Assembly (NCBI RefSeq): GCF_014083945.1
Contig: NZ_CP046444.1
Location: 1,240,001-1,304,000 of the forward strand
Origin: Granulicella sp. 5B5
GTDB taxonomy: Bacteria > Acidobacteriota > Terriglobia > Terriglobales > Acidobacteriaceae
Length of the DNA: 64,000 nucleotides
Reading direction: 5' to 3'
Position numbers and translations under genes: made by a program. The notes under the pieces are model-generated. The model ran no database searches. It worked only from the letters and a program-made list of their open reading frames with translations, and was not told the origin of the DNA. How positions within the stretch are numbered: position 1 is the first letter of the stretch; every line of letters begins with the position of its first letter. Below, one piece after another: positions 52,764-60,912 of the stretch.

Positions 52764-53584
52764 GCAGCCTTCCCATTCTGCCCGGGCTTCGACGGCGCCA
52801 CTGGCATCTGAGGATTCGGTTTCGGCACCGGCCCTCTGCGCTGCATCGGAGGCATCGGCTTCAGAGTCACACCCGGCCTTGTCGCAGTTGCATGAGCAGC
52901 GGCACCGCTCTTCGCCGCATGGCTCCTGCCTTCCATCGGCGTCGATGTTTCCTCCACTACAGCTTTCTCTTTGGGATACGCCTCACCCTCCGGTAGCGGG
53001 TTGTAGTTAGCAAGAATCTCGAACTCGACATTACCCGGAGCACCATTGGCCGAAGCATTGGCCTGCGCCAGGTCCTTTGCCTGTACCGCTTCACTGCTCA
53101 GTCTGGGCTGCAGGAACCGCTTTGAATGCTCCAGGTTTCGCACCAGCTGCACAGCTCGGTCACGGTCTCCCGCCACACGCATGCGAATCACTACGTCACC
53201 ATCAGCAGTCACGCTCGGCTCAATGGACGTCACCTGCACCCCGCTCGGCAACACCGTCTCGAGGTCCATCATCACCGCGGTCCATGAAAAGCTCTTCCGC
53301 AGAAAGAGTGCGTTCAGAAAATGCGCACGATCCAGAACCGCAGCGTTAGCTGGCTGACGCATTCTGCGCTCATTCGCCTGCTTCTCCGACACAGCCACCT
53401 TGGTCCTTGTCTTTATGGCCTGCATCTGGGCTTGTGCTGTGTCCAGCTGCTTCTGCAGCACATGGGCCCCAATCAACAGTGCCAGCGACAGCGCCGCCAG
53501 CCCGGCCATGACCCATCGCAGCCGCAGCATATAAGGCCGAAGCTCCACATACGGTCGCGTCGCAAGATTGACCTGAATCTTCAT
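52760..53584 (-). CDS. pilN: PilN-like pilus assembly protein
   Basis: A 274-residue protein with a short cytosolic N-terminus including NLATRPYVELRPY (the PilN segment that binds PilM), one helix (VMAGLAALSLALLIGAHVL), a coiled-coil stretch and the PilN fold (LFLRKSFSWTAVMMDLETVL, PSGVQVTSIEPSVTADGDVV). A Pro/Lys-rich tail of about 60 residues is longer than usual. The ATG follows the pilM-like stop with no gap. It should form the inner-membrane ring with PilO. Confidence 0.8.
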   Translation of the reverse strand: MKIQVNLATRPYVELRPYMLRLRWVMAGLAALSLALLIGAHVLQKQLDTAQAQMQAIKTRTKVAVSEKQANERRMRQPANAAVLDRAHFLNALFLRKSFSWTAVMMDLETVLPSGVQVTSIEPSVTADGDVVIRMRVAGDRDRAVQLVRNLEHSKRFLQPRLSSEAVQAKDLAQANASANGAPGNVEFEILANYNPLPEGEAYPKEKAVVEETSTPMEGRSHAAKSGAAAHATATRPGVTLKPMPPMQRRGPVPKPNPQMPVAPSKPGQNGKAA

Positions 53585-54604
53585 CTAGCCTCGCAGCGCC
53601 CCCGTCACGCTCGACAACCACGACCTCGGCACCGATGCCACAACGGCATCACTCAACAGCGAAGAGCTGTCCACCAGTTCGCGAACGGAGAGTCCTTCTT
53701 CGGGCCCTACTCCTTCGTCACGGAGCATGCGTCCCAGCTTCTCCGCACCCAGCGGTCCCGCACTCAGGACCATGCCTGGAGACGTAGCCAATGTGTCCTC
53801 AAAATACGCCGCAGCCACACTCACCGCCTGCGCAATCTCGCTCGAAAAAGGCACCTTCTGTAGGTCCTGAGCGGTCTCCTCAGGGGGCAGAGCTGGACTG
53901 GGCGGCAGGCTCGATTCTGTCGACGCATAAGCGTTCCCCGTGTGGTCCTGCAGATCGACACTGCGATGCAACAGCAGCACGCCGTTCTGCACAATCGCTG
54001 CAGTAACGCCAATGCCATTCGCATTCACCAGCAACGATGGCCCATCGTTCTCCAGCGCTGCCAACGCTGCCAGCGTGCTCGGCAGAACCGCTCCCGGCTC
54101 AAAACCTGCTTCGCGCGTCACCGTCTCATACTCGCTCAAGACATCGGGCGGGATGGCCACCGCCAGCACACGCACAAGGCCACGGCTGGTGCTCATTACC
54201 TGGTAGCTCACCATCGCCTCGTCAGCATCGAACGGCAATAATTTCTTCAGCCGAAAACGCACGATCGGCAGCGCCTCTGCTTGCTTCGTCGTCAAAGCAT
54301 CGAAGTCCAACAACAGCACACGCGCCGCCGCGTCGGGGATAACCAGCGTCATGTCCGCGTTGCGCGAGTTCGGTTTCGCATCCACCGACTCCAGCGCCTT
54401 GCGGATGGCCGCCGCGACCGCAACACGGTCTACAACATTCCCCGGCTTCAGCCCAGGCACCACCGCACCGCTGGCAAGCTCAACGCGGGCCACTGACGAC
54501 AGGGCCGCCGTCGCACTCGCCGAGCGTGCCGCGATTACGCCCTGGGGCGAGATCTCACACGCCACACGAGGCCGATTTCCTGATGCATGGGGAAGTAGAT
54601 TCAT
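53585..54604 (-). CDS. pilM: PilM-like actin-fold protein
   Basis: A 339-residue cytosolic protein of the PilM/FtsA actin-like group: VACEISPQGVIAARSASA as phosphate-1-like region, DMTLVIPDAAARVLLLDF, RFRLKKLLPFDADEAMVSYQ, and ALAALENDGPSLLVNANGIG. PilM binds ATP and the PilN N-terminus on the cytosolic face. It is followed directly by the pilN-like gene and preceded by gspE with a 120-bp gap, so the operon may have an internal promoter there. Confidence 0.8.
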   Translation of the reverse strand: MNLLPHASGNRPRVACEISPQGVIAARSASATAALSSVARVELASGAVVPGLKPGNVVDRVAVAAAIRKALESVDAKPNSRNADMTLVIPDAAARVLLLDFDALTTKQAEALPIVRFRLKKLLPFDADEAMVSYQVMSTSRGLVRVLAVAIPPDVLSEYETVTREAGFEPGAVLPSTLAALAALENDGPSLLVNANGIGVTAAIVQNGVLLLHRSVDLQDHTGNAYASTESSLPPSPALPPEETAQDLQKVPFSSEIAQAVSVAAAYFEDTLATSPGMVLSAGPLGAEKLGRMLRDEGVGPEEGLSVRELVDSSSLLSDAVVASVPRSWLSSVTGALRG

Positions 54605-54724
54605 GAAGCTCTATCTAGAGTACCTTGGCGGATGGTCGACCGGCAGTCCTAAGCGTTGGACGCACGAAAGAGGGTGCCGTTTCAGGCCCTGCATCCTGCA
54701 CGCTCCACTCGCCAGACCGACGCT

Positions 54725-56362
54725 CTAACGTCCCGTCTCGATAAATGTCACCTTGTTGATCTCGCGAAGCGTCGTAATACCTGCGCGCACCCGTTCAAGG
54801 GCGGAATCCCTTAGAAACGCCATGCCCTTTTCCTTGGCTTTCTTGCGAATCTCGGACCCGGGCCGCTTTTCCAGGAGCATCTCGCGAATCTCGTCGTCCA
54901 GTTCCAGCAGCTCGTGGATGGCCGACCGACCGCGATAACCTGTGCCGCCGCACTCAATGCAGCCCGTGCCCTCACGGAAGGCCACATCTTGCCATTCGCG
55001 AGGATTCAATCCGTTGTTCTCCAACTCTGCATCGGAGTACCTCACATCGCGCACGCAGAAGTCGCACACCTGGCGCACCAGCCGCTGGGCCAGGATGCAG
55101 TTCAACGCACTGACGAAGTTGTACGGCTCGACGCCCATATTCAGGAAACGTCCCAGCACATCGACCACATTGTTGGCATGAACTGTCGTGAACACCAGAT
55201 GGCCGGTGAGTGCGGAGTTAATGGCGATCTGCGCAGTCTCCGCGTCGCGGATCTCGCCGACAAGAATCTTGTCGGGATCGTGACGCAAGATCGAACGCAG
55301 ACCGCGCGCGAAAGTAAGTCCCTTCTTCTCGTTTACAGGAATCTGCGTGATGCCACGAATCTGATACTCCACCGGGTCTTCGATGGTGATGATCTTGTCT
55401 TCCTCGCTCTTGATCTCATTGAGCGCGGCATAGAGCGTAGTCGTCTTGCCGGAGCCGGTCGGGCCGGTCACCAGCACCATCCCGTATGGCTCTTTGATGT
55501 AGCGACGGAAGCGGGCTAGGTCCTTCTCCGCAAAGCCCACAACGTCAAGCGAGAGCTTAGTGAACTTCTCGCTCATCGACTCCTTGTCGAGCACGCGGAG
55601 CACTGCATTCTCGCCGTGAACGGTCGGCATGATCGAGACGCGGAAGTCGATCAGGCGCCCCTTGTAGCGCACGCGAAAGCGGCCGTCCTGCGGTACGCGG
55701 CGCTCGGCGATGTCCAACTCGCTCATAACCTTGATGCGGCTCAGGATCGTCTGGTGGTGCTCACGCGCGATCGGCGCCATCGCCTGCTGCAGCACACCGT
55801 CGATGCGGTACTTCACCAGCAACGAATCATCAAAGGTCTCCAGATGGATATCGCTGGCACGCTTCTCGAGCGCTGTAAAGATCGTCGTATCGACAAGACG
55901 AATGATCGGCGAGATGTCTTCATCCGCCGTCAGCTTCTGGATCGACAGCGTCTCCTCAGCGTTCTCCGAACTGGTGAGTACGTCGAACGCCAGACCTTCG
56001 CTTGCCTCATCGAGCACGCGCTGGCTCTGCTCATTCTTCTTCAGCAGGTCAGTGATCTGGCTCAGGGTCGCGACGCGCGTAACGATCCGCGCACCGAGCA
56101 GACCGGAGATCTCGTCAATCACCATCAGCTTCGAGGGGTCAGCTACCGCGATAGCCAGCTTGCCCTCGCTCTGTTCCAGCGGAACGAAGTTGTAGCGGAA
56201 CATCATGTCCACGGGCACGCTCTTGAAGAGCTCATGCTGGATCTTGAAGTTCTTCAGATCGACAAACTCTGCATGATACCGCCGCGCCAGCAGCTGCGCG
56301 CGCTCGGTCTCGTTCAACGCATCGTTCGTGTACGGCTGAACTATAGGAACTGGACTCGCCAT
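54725..56362 (-). CDS. gspE: GspE/PilB-type assembly ATPase
   Basis: A 545-residue hexameric motor ATPase. The N-terminal GspE_N domain (AQLLARRYHAEFVDLKNF) is followed by the core with Walker A GPTGSGKTTTLYAALN, Asp box ITIEDPVEYQIRGITQ, Walker B ILRHDPDKILVGEIRDAETA, and His box TGHLVFTTVHANN. A zinc tetracysteine element has CDFC and CIECGGTGYRGR about 35 residues apart. It energises pseudopilus/pilus assembly. It starts 44 bp after gspF on the same strand. Confidence 0.95.
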   Translation of the reverse strand: MASPVPIVQPYTNDALNETERAQLLARRYHAEFVDLKNFKIQHELFKSVPVDMMFRYNFVPLEQSEGKLAIAVADPSKLMVIDEISGLLGARIVTRVATLSQITDLLKKNEQSQRVLDEASEGLAFDVLTSSENAEETLSIQKLTADEDISPIIRLVDTTIFTALEKRASDIHLETFDDSLLVKYRIDGVLQQAMAPIAREHHQTILSRIKVMSELDIAERRVPQDGRFRVRYKGRLIDFRVSIMPTVHGENAVLRVLDKESMSEKFTKLSLDVVGFAEKDLARFRRYIKEPYGMVLVTGPTGSGKTTTLYAALNEIKSEEDKIITIEDPVEYQIRGITQIPVNEKKGLTFARGLRSILRHDPDKILVGEIRDAETAQIAINSALTGHLVFTTVHANNVVDVLGRFLNMGVEPYNFVSALNCILAQRLVRQVCDFCVRDVRYSDAELENNGLNPREWQDVAFREGTGCIECGGTGYRGRSAIHELLELDDEIREMLLEKRPGSEIRKKAKEKGMAFLRDSALERVRAGITTLREINKVTFIETGR

Positions 56363-56406
56363 CTTCTTCCTCCAACCTTCAAACCAGGAAACTCAGAAAC
56401 TTTCTT

Positions 56407-57603
56407 CTAACCGCCGCCGACGCTGTTCAAACTGAAGATCGGCAGATACAGTGCAATCAGCACGATGACCACTACAACGCCCATCACAATCAGAATCAGC
56501 GGCTCGATCAGGCTCATGATGGCTGCCAGCGAGGTCTGCACATCTTCCTCAAAAAACTCGGCGACGGAGTTCAGCATCTGCGGCAGCGCGCCTGTGCTCT
56601 CGCCCACTTCGATCATCTCGATCGCAAGCTCGGGAAAGACCTTCGTCTTCTCCAAACTGTTGGAGAGGCCTTTGCCCTCGCGCACCGTCTCCACTGAGGA
56701 GTAAACGGCCTTGGCAATCTGTTTGGATTCGATGGACTTCGCAGCAGTTTCCAGGCTGGGGACAAGGGGCAGGCCCCCGGTCAGCAGGGTGGAGAGTGTG
56801 CGGGAGAAGAGGCCTACCTGGTACTTCAGCCAGACCTGACCGAGCACAGGCAGAGCGATACGGACGCGGTCAATCAGGGCGTCACCAGCGTCAGTCTTCG
56901 CCCAGCGCACGGCCAGCCAGATGATGGCTGCAATAACCGGTACAGCGTAAATGCCGTAGTGCTGCACGTTCTGCCCTAGCGCGAGCAGCGCCAGCGTAAG
57001 CGAGGGCAGCTTGGTGCCGAGCTGGTTGTAGAGGTCGGCGAAGCGCGGCACCACAAACGTGATGAGGAAGATGAAGAGGCAGACCACCATCACGATGAGG
57101 AAGGCCGGATAGATGAGGCTCGCCTTGAGCTTCTTGCGGAAGGTAAGCGAGACGCGCTGGAAGTCCAGGTAGCGCTGCAGCACCTCTTCGAGGTTGCCGG
57201 AGCGCTCGCCCGCGAGCAGCGTGGTGGTGTAGACCAGCGGCGTGGTTCCCTGCGCGTCAAACGCTTCGGAGAGGGATTGACCGGTCTTGACGCGGGCGGT
57301 TACATCCTCAAGCTGTGCCTGGAACCCAAGGTCCTTCTGGCGGCGCGAGAGCAGGTCGAGTGAGCCGAGGATTGGCAGACCGGCGCGGATGAGCGTGAGG
57401 AACTGCTGGTTGAAGACCAGGAAGGTGTCGAGCTTGATCTTCTTCTTGGTCGAGCCACCGAGCGCAGAGCGCTGGTTCACGGAAAAGACGTGGTAGCCCG
57501 CCTGCGTGAAGCGGCTGCGCAGCTCCTCGGCGGTCGCCGCGGAGTGGACCTGCTCCTGGATGCGCCCTCGTTCGTCCGCGATTTTTACTGTGAACTCATT
57601 CAT
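56407..57603 (-). CDS. gspF: GspF/PilC-type inner-membrane platform protein
   Basis: A 398-residue platform protein with two GspF domains: FNQQFLTLIRAGLPILGSLD and FSRTLSTLLTGGLPLVPSLE. Three membrane segments include ASLIYPAFLIVMVVCLFIFL, YAVPVIAAIIWLAV and LIEPLILIVMGVVVVIVLIA. It anchors the GspE ATPase and pulls pilin subunits into the filament. First gene of the pilus-like run. Upstream is erpA, separated by a hairpin, so the operon promoter should lie at about 57605-57725. Confidence 0.95.
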   Translation of the reverse strand: MNEFTVKIADERGRIQEQVHSAATAEELRSRFTQAGYHVFSVNQRSALGGSTKKKIKLDTFLVFNQQFLTLIRAGLPILGSLDLLSRRQKDLGFQAQLEDVTARVKTGQSLSEAFDAQGTTPLVYTTTLLAGERSGNLEEVLQRYLDFQRVSLTFRKKLKASLIYPAFLIVMVVCLFIFLITFVVPRFADLYNQLGTKLPSLTLALLALGQNVQHYGIYAVPVIAAIIWLAVRWAKTDAGDALIDRVRIALPVLGQVWLKYQVGLFSRTLSTLLTGGLPLVPSLETAAKSIESKQIAKAVYSSVETVREGKGLSNSLEKTKVFPELAIEMIEVGESTGALPQMLNSVAEFFEEDVQTSLAAIMSLIEPLILIVMGVVVVIVLIALYLPIFSLNSVGGG

Positions 57604-57677
57604 GCAGGTGTGGCGCTACGTCCCTTGGGAGGCTTCACTCATCTTAGACGTTCGCAGAACCCTTTCGCCTACACGCG

Positions 57678-57705
57678 CAAGGGCCTCGCCATAGCGAAGC
57701 CCTTG
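57678..57705. terminator. Hairpin between erpA and gspF
   Basis: CAAGGGC (57678-57684) pairs with GCCCTTG (57699-57705), and inside it TCGC pairs with GCGA around CATA with one mismatch between. It lies 24 bp past the erpA stop on the minus strand. There is no T-run, so it is a terminator only if helped, or an RNA-stabilising hairpin. Confidence 0.45.
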
Positions 57706-57728
57706 ATAACGACCGATGAAGCGGAACG

Positions 57729-58118
57729 TTAGACGCTGAAGCTGGAACCGCAGCCACAGGTGGACTTCACCTGGGGGTTCTCGAACTTGAAGCCGGCGGC
57801 CTCGAGGGTCTCCACGTAGTCGACCGTGCAGCCGTTGAGGTACATGGCGCTGGTGGCGTCGACGAAGACCTTGAGGTCTTCGAAGCGGACGACCTTGTCC
57901 ATCATGCCCGCAGCGTTTTCAAAGCTCATGGAGTATTGGAAGCCGGAGCAGCCGCCACCCACCACGCCGATGCGCAGACCTGCGGGGATGGGGTCCTGGG
58001 TGGCCATGATCTCCTTCACCTTGGTGATCGCAGCAGGGGTGAGCACCACGGGAGCATTCGGCGTCGTTGCCGGGCCGGTCACTACTTCTACACTCGGGGT
58101 TGTCGTGGCAGTTGCCAT
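57729..58118 (-). CDS. erpA: A-type iron-sulfur carrier ErpA
   Basis: A 129-residue A-type carrier: an N-terminal extension of about 25 Thr/Ala/Pro-rich residues, then VVLTPAAITKVKEIMATQ, LRIGVVGGGCSGFQYSMSFE with the first cluster Cys, VFVDATSAMYLNGCTVDYVE, and the C-terminal pair in STCGCGSSFSV. It transfers 2Fe-2S or 4Fe-4S clusters to target enzymes. No isc/suf genes are adjacent. The family call is secure; IscA versus ErpA rests on the TCGCGSSF end. Confidence 0.9.
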   Translation of the reverse strand: MATATTTPSVEVVTGPATTPNAPVVLTPAAITKVKEIMATQDPIPAGLRIGVVGGGCSGFQYSMSFENAAGMMDKVVRFEDLKVFVDATSAMYLNGCTVDYVETLEAAGFKFENPQVKSTCGCGSSFSV

Positions 58119-58235
58119 GGGTTCAGTCTCCTTCGGCGCTGTCCGTCGCTTCGACTAGGACGGAACAGGTCGTATATCCAGTCTAGTCCTCGGCGGGCCT
58201 GGCATCAAGCTCCCGTTTCGGACAACTTGCATTCG

Positions 58236-58463
58236 ATGTCTGACCAGGCCATCAAGATTCCTGATTGCAGGTTTGAGCCTGCGGAGTATCGTGGAGACAT
58301 GAACGTCCTGGAAGCCCTCGCCGCTGCTTTTTTCAAGACCTTTGGCATCACTCAACCAACAGCGCAGACCAAACGTCGTGCAGCCTGGTTCATTCTGGCT
58401 CTGATGACGGTGGGGCTGATCGTCATCGTGGTTGCAGCCGTTGTGCTGGCGCATATCCTGTAA
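58236..58463 (+). CDS. Small single-helix membrane protein
   Basis: Up to 75 residues with one C-terminal hydrophobic segment (WFILALMTVGLIVIVVAAVV) preceded by a basic stretch (TAQTKRRAA), so an N-in tail-anchored-like topology is likely. The start is unsure: ATG at 58236, or ATG at 58299 with a close GTGGAG, giving 54 residues from MNVLEALAAAFFKTFG. It is divergent from erpA. I do not recognise the family. Confidence 0.55.
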   Translation: MSDQAIKIPDCRFEPAEYRGDMNVLEALAAAFFKTFGITQPTAQTKRRAAWFILALMTVGLIVIVVAAVVLAHIL

Positions 58464-58772
58464 GGCCCCCCCCGGGGTTTGGGGGCTAAGATCCGCAGCC
58501 GATTACACTTAGCGGCGGATACCCAACAAGCGGCGGCGACTTTAATTCTGACCTCCAAAAGCCGTCCGCCCCCTCTGCAGGCGAGGTGATTGGGGTCACG
58601 GCGCACCCGGTGCGCTTTCTCTAATCTCAATTCGTAAGAAGATGTTCCTCTTTCCACAGCAGCAGGCGTATGATTCCGTGCCAACGGCCCAGCCTACCCC
58701 CTGAGCCCGCTGTAAATGCGGACCCGCTCGGTATCCAGGACCTGAGATCTAAGTATCTTTGGGGGCTTTGCT
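58464..58772 (+). other. Intergenic region, 309 bp, possible long leader
   Basis: Begins with GGCCCCCCCCGGGG and a G-run, and ends with GGGGGC before the ATG at 58773. GCACCCGGTGC at 58600-58610 is a small palindrome. No ORF is convincing. It could hold a structured leader or a small RNA, but I recognise none. Confidence 0.4.
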
Positions 58773-59045
58773 ATGAACATGCTGATGTCCATCACCGTAC
58801 TTTGGGCGGTGATTACCGTGTCTTTCATCATTGTCATGATCTACCGCGCCAGTCTGTCGAACCATGAGACAGATCAACTCTTCCTCAACGAGACCACCCC
58901 CTCCTCCGTACACCAGGAGAACGATGAGGTTGTGCGCCGCCTGAACTCTCTTGCCCCCATCTGCAAGGGTCTCGGTGGTGTCACGATCCTTCTGACCCTG
59001 CTCGCCGGCGGCATGTGGATCGTTCACACCCTGCCCACAAACTAG
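58773..59045 (+). CDS. Small membrane protein with two helices
   Basis: A 90-residue protein: an N-terminal helix (MSITVLWAVITVSFIIVMIY), a polar middle of about 40 residues (SSVHQENDEVVRRLNSLAPI), and a second helix (GVTILLTLLAGGMWIVHTL). Both ends would face the same side. The ribosome-binding site may be the G-rich stretch just upstream. The function is unknown. A terminator-like hairpin shared with gnd follows after 26 bp. Confidence 0.6.
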   Translation: MNMLMSITVLWAVITVSFIIVMIYRASLSNHETDQLFLNETTPSSVHQENDEVVRRLNSLAPICKGLGGVTILLTLLAGGMWIVHTLPTN

Positions 59046-59071
59046 CTCTGCCTGCCTCATCAAACAGCAAG

Positions 59072-59099
59072 GCCCGCTCCTTGATGAGGATGAGCGGGC
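59072..59099. terminator. Bidirectional terminator between small membrane gene and gnd
   Basis: GCCCGCTC (59072-59079) pairs with GAGCGGGC (59092-59099) between two convergent genes, so it can serve both. TTGCCGTCTTTC follows on the plus side and CTTGCTGTTTG on the minus side. Confidence 0.6.
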
Positions 59100-59126
59100 G
59101 TTGCCGTCTTTCGTGAAGCGATGCGA

Positions 59127-60593
59127 TCAGGCGTTGTAGGTGGTGGAGGAGACACGGCCACCGCGGCCGGTCCAGTTGGTATGGAAGAACTCGCCGCGGG
59201 GCTTGTCGACGCGCTCGTAGGTGTGGGCTCCGAAGAAGTCGCGTTGCGCCTGGAGCAGGTTTGCAGGCAGGCGGGCAGTACGGTAGCCATCGTAGAAGGC
59301 CAGCGCGGTGGAGAACGCCGGAGTGGGCACACCGGCCTCAATCGCATGAATGAGCGCCTTGCGCCAGCTTGCCTGGTACTTGTTCAGCACGCCGGAGAAG
59401 AAGTCGTCCATGAGCAGGTTCTCGAGGGCGGGGTTCTTGTCGTAGGCGTCCTTGATCTTGCCGAGGAACTGCGAGCGGATGATGCAGCCGCCGCGCCACA
59501 TGAGGGCGACGCCACCCATGTTGAGGTGCCAGCCATACTTCTTGCCGGCCTCGCGGAGCAGCATGTAGCCCTGCGCGTAGCTGATCATCTTGGAGCAGTA
59601 GAGAGCGCGGCGCACCTCTTCGATGAACTCCGCCTTGTGGTCGGCCGGAATCGTCACGCCGGTGGGTCCCTGCAGAATCTTCGAGGCCTCGACGCGCTCT
59701 TCCTTCAGCGCACTGAGGCAGCGCGCGAAGACGCTCTCGCCGATCAGCGTGACGGGCATGCCATTGTCGAGTGCGTCGATCGCCGTCCACTTGCCGGTGC
59801 CCTTCTGGCCGGCGGTGTCGAGGATCTTGTCGACCATGGGCTGCCCATCGTCGTCCTTCTTGCCAAAGATCTCGGCCGAGATCTCGATGAGGAAGCTGTC
59901 GAGCTCGCCCTTGTTCCACTCGGTGAAGACGGCGGCGAGCTCGTCTGGAGACAGGCCGAGGCCGTCCTTCAGCAGCTGGTAGGCTTCGCAGATAAGCTGC
60001 ATGTCGCCGTACTCGATGCCGTTGTGGACCATCTTGACGTAGTGGCCTGCGCCGCCTTCGCCCACCCAGTCGCAGCACGGCGTGCCATCTTCCACCTTGG
60101 CTGCGATGCCCTGAAAGATGTCCTTGACGTGCGGCCACGCAGCAGGGTCGCCGCCGGGCATGATGGACGGGCCGAAGCGCGCGCCTTCTTCACCGCCGGA
60201 GACGCCGGTGCCGATATAGTGCAGGCCCTTGGCCGCGAGGTCCTTAGTGCGGCGCTCGGAGTCCGTAAACAGCGAGTTGCCGCCGTCGATGATGATGTCG
60301 CCCTTCTCCAGGAACGGGACGATGGTGTCGATGGTCTTGTCGACGACATCGCCAGCCTTGACCATGATCATGACGCGGCGGGGCGTCTTGAGCTTGGAGC
60401 ACATCTCCCCAATGGAGTGCGAGCCTTCCACCTGCGTGCCCTTGGCCTCTTCAGCCAGAAACTCGTCGACCTTGGAAGTCGTGCGGTTGAAGACACACAC
60501 CTTGAAGCCGTGGTCGTTCATATTCAGCACAAGGTTCTGGCCCATCACCGCAAGGCCAATCAGGCCGATGTCACACGTCGCTTCTGCCATCAT
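59127..60593 (-). CDS. gnd: 6-phosphogluconate dehydrogenase, decarboxylating
   Basis: A 488-residue enzyme of the oxidative pentose-phosphate pathway: 6-phosphogluconate to ribulose-5-phosphate, CO2 and NADPH. Family marks: GLIGLAVMGQNLVLNMNDHG with the Rossmann turn and the NRTTSK segment, GTGVSGGEEGARFGPSIMPGG, GAGHYVKMVHNGIEYGDMQL with catalytic Lys/His, and DYFGAHTYER-like FFGAHTYERVD near the end. Full length. Two ATGs in a row (60593, 60590); the second has the better spacing to GGAG. Divergent from the aminotransferase gene. Confidence 0.97.
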   Translation of the reverse strand: MMAEATCDIGLIGLAVMGQNLVLNMNDHGFKVCVFNRTTSKVDEFLAEEAKGTQVEGSHSIGEMCSKLKTPRRVMIMVKAGDVVDKTIDTIVPFLEKGDIIIDGGNSLFTDSERRTKDLAAKGLHYIGTGVSGGEEGARFGPSIMPGGDPAAWPHVKDIFQGIAAKVEDGTPCCDWVGEGGAGHYVKMVHNGIEYGDMQLICEAYQLLKDGLGLSPDELAAVFTEWNKGELDSFLIEISAEIFGKKDDDGQPMVDKILDTAGQKGTGKWTAIDALDNGMPVTLIGESVFARCLSALKEERVEASKILQGPTGVTIPADHKAEFIEEVRRALYCSKMISYAQGYMLLREAGKKYGWHLNMGGVALMWRGGCIIRSQFLGKIKDAYDKNPALENLLMDDFFSGVLNKYQASWRKALIHAIEAGVPTPAFSTALAFYDGYRTARLPANLLQAQRDFFGAHTYERVDKPRGEFFHTNWTGRGGRVSSTTYNA

Positions 60594-60912
60594 CTGTCTC
60601 CTGCCCGCAGCCGGAAGGTGGGGCTTGTTTTGTTTGAAGTGTCACCGAATGCGTATCCCATGCTACCGCGCCTGTAAGATAGGATGTTGCACGGACGGAG
60701 ATACGCTGCCCCGAAGTGCATTTATAGCGGTCGCCAACACCCTACCTGTCTGTCCCCTTGTCTGTAAAGAAATTCGTTGGAGATAAAGTGCCGCATTAAT
60801 TGGCTTTGATGGGGGTACAGGCGACGACGACACATCCAAGCGCCATGTCATATGTGTGAATTGTGCGAGAATCGCTGTCATAACGAAAATCTATTCGCAG
60901 GAGCCCAACGCC
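60594..60912. other. Divergent intergenic region, 319 bp
   Basis: Between gnd (minus) and the Tat-exported aminotransferase (plus). AGGAG at 60899-60903 serves the aminotransferase. I could not place promoter boxes with confidence and see no repeat. Confidence 0.5.
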
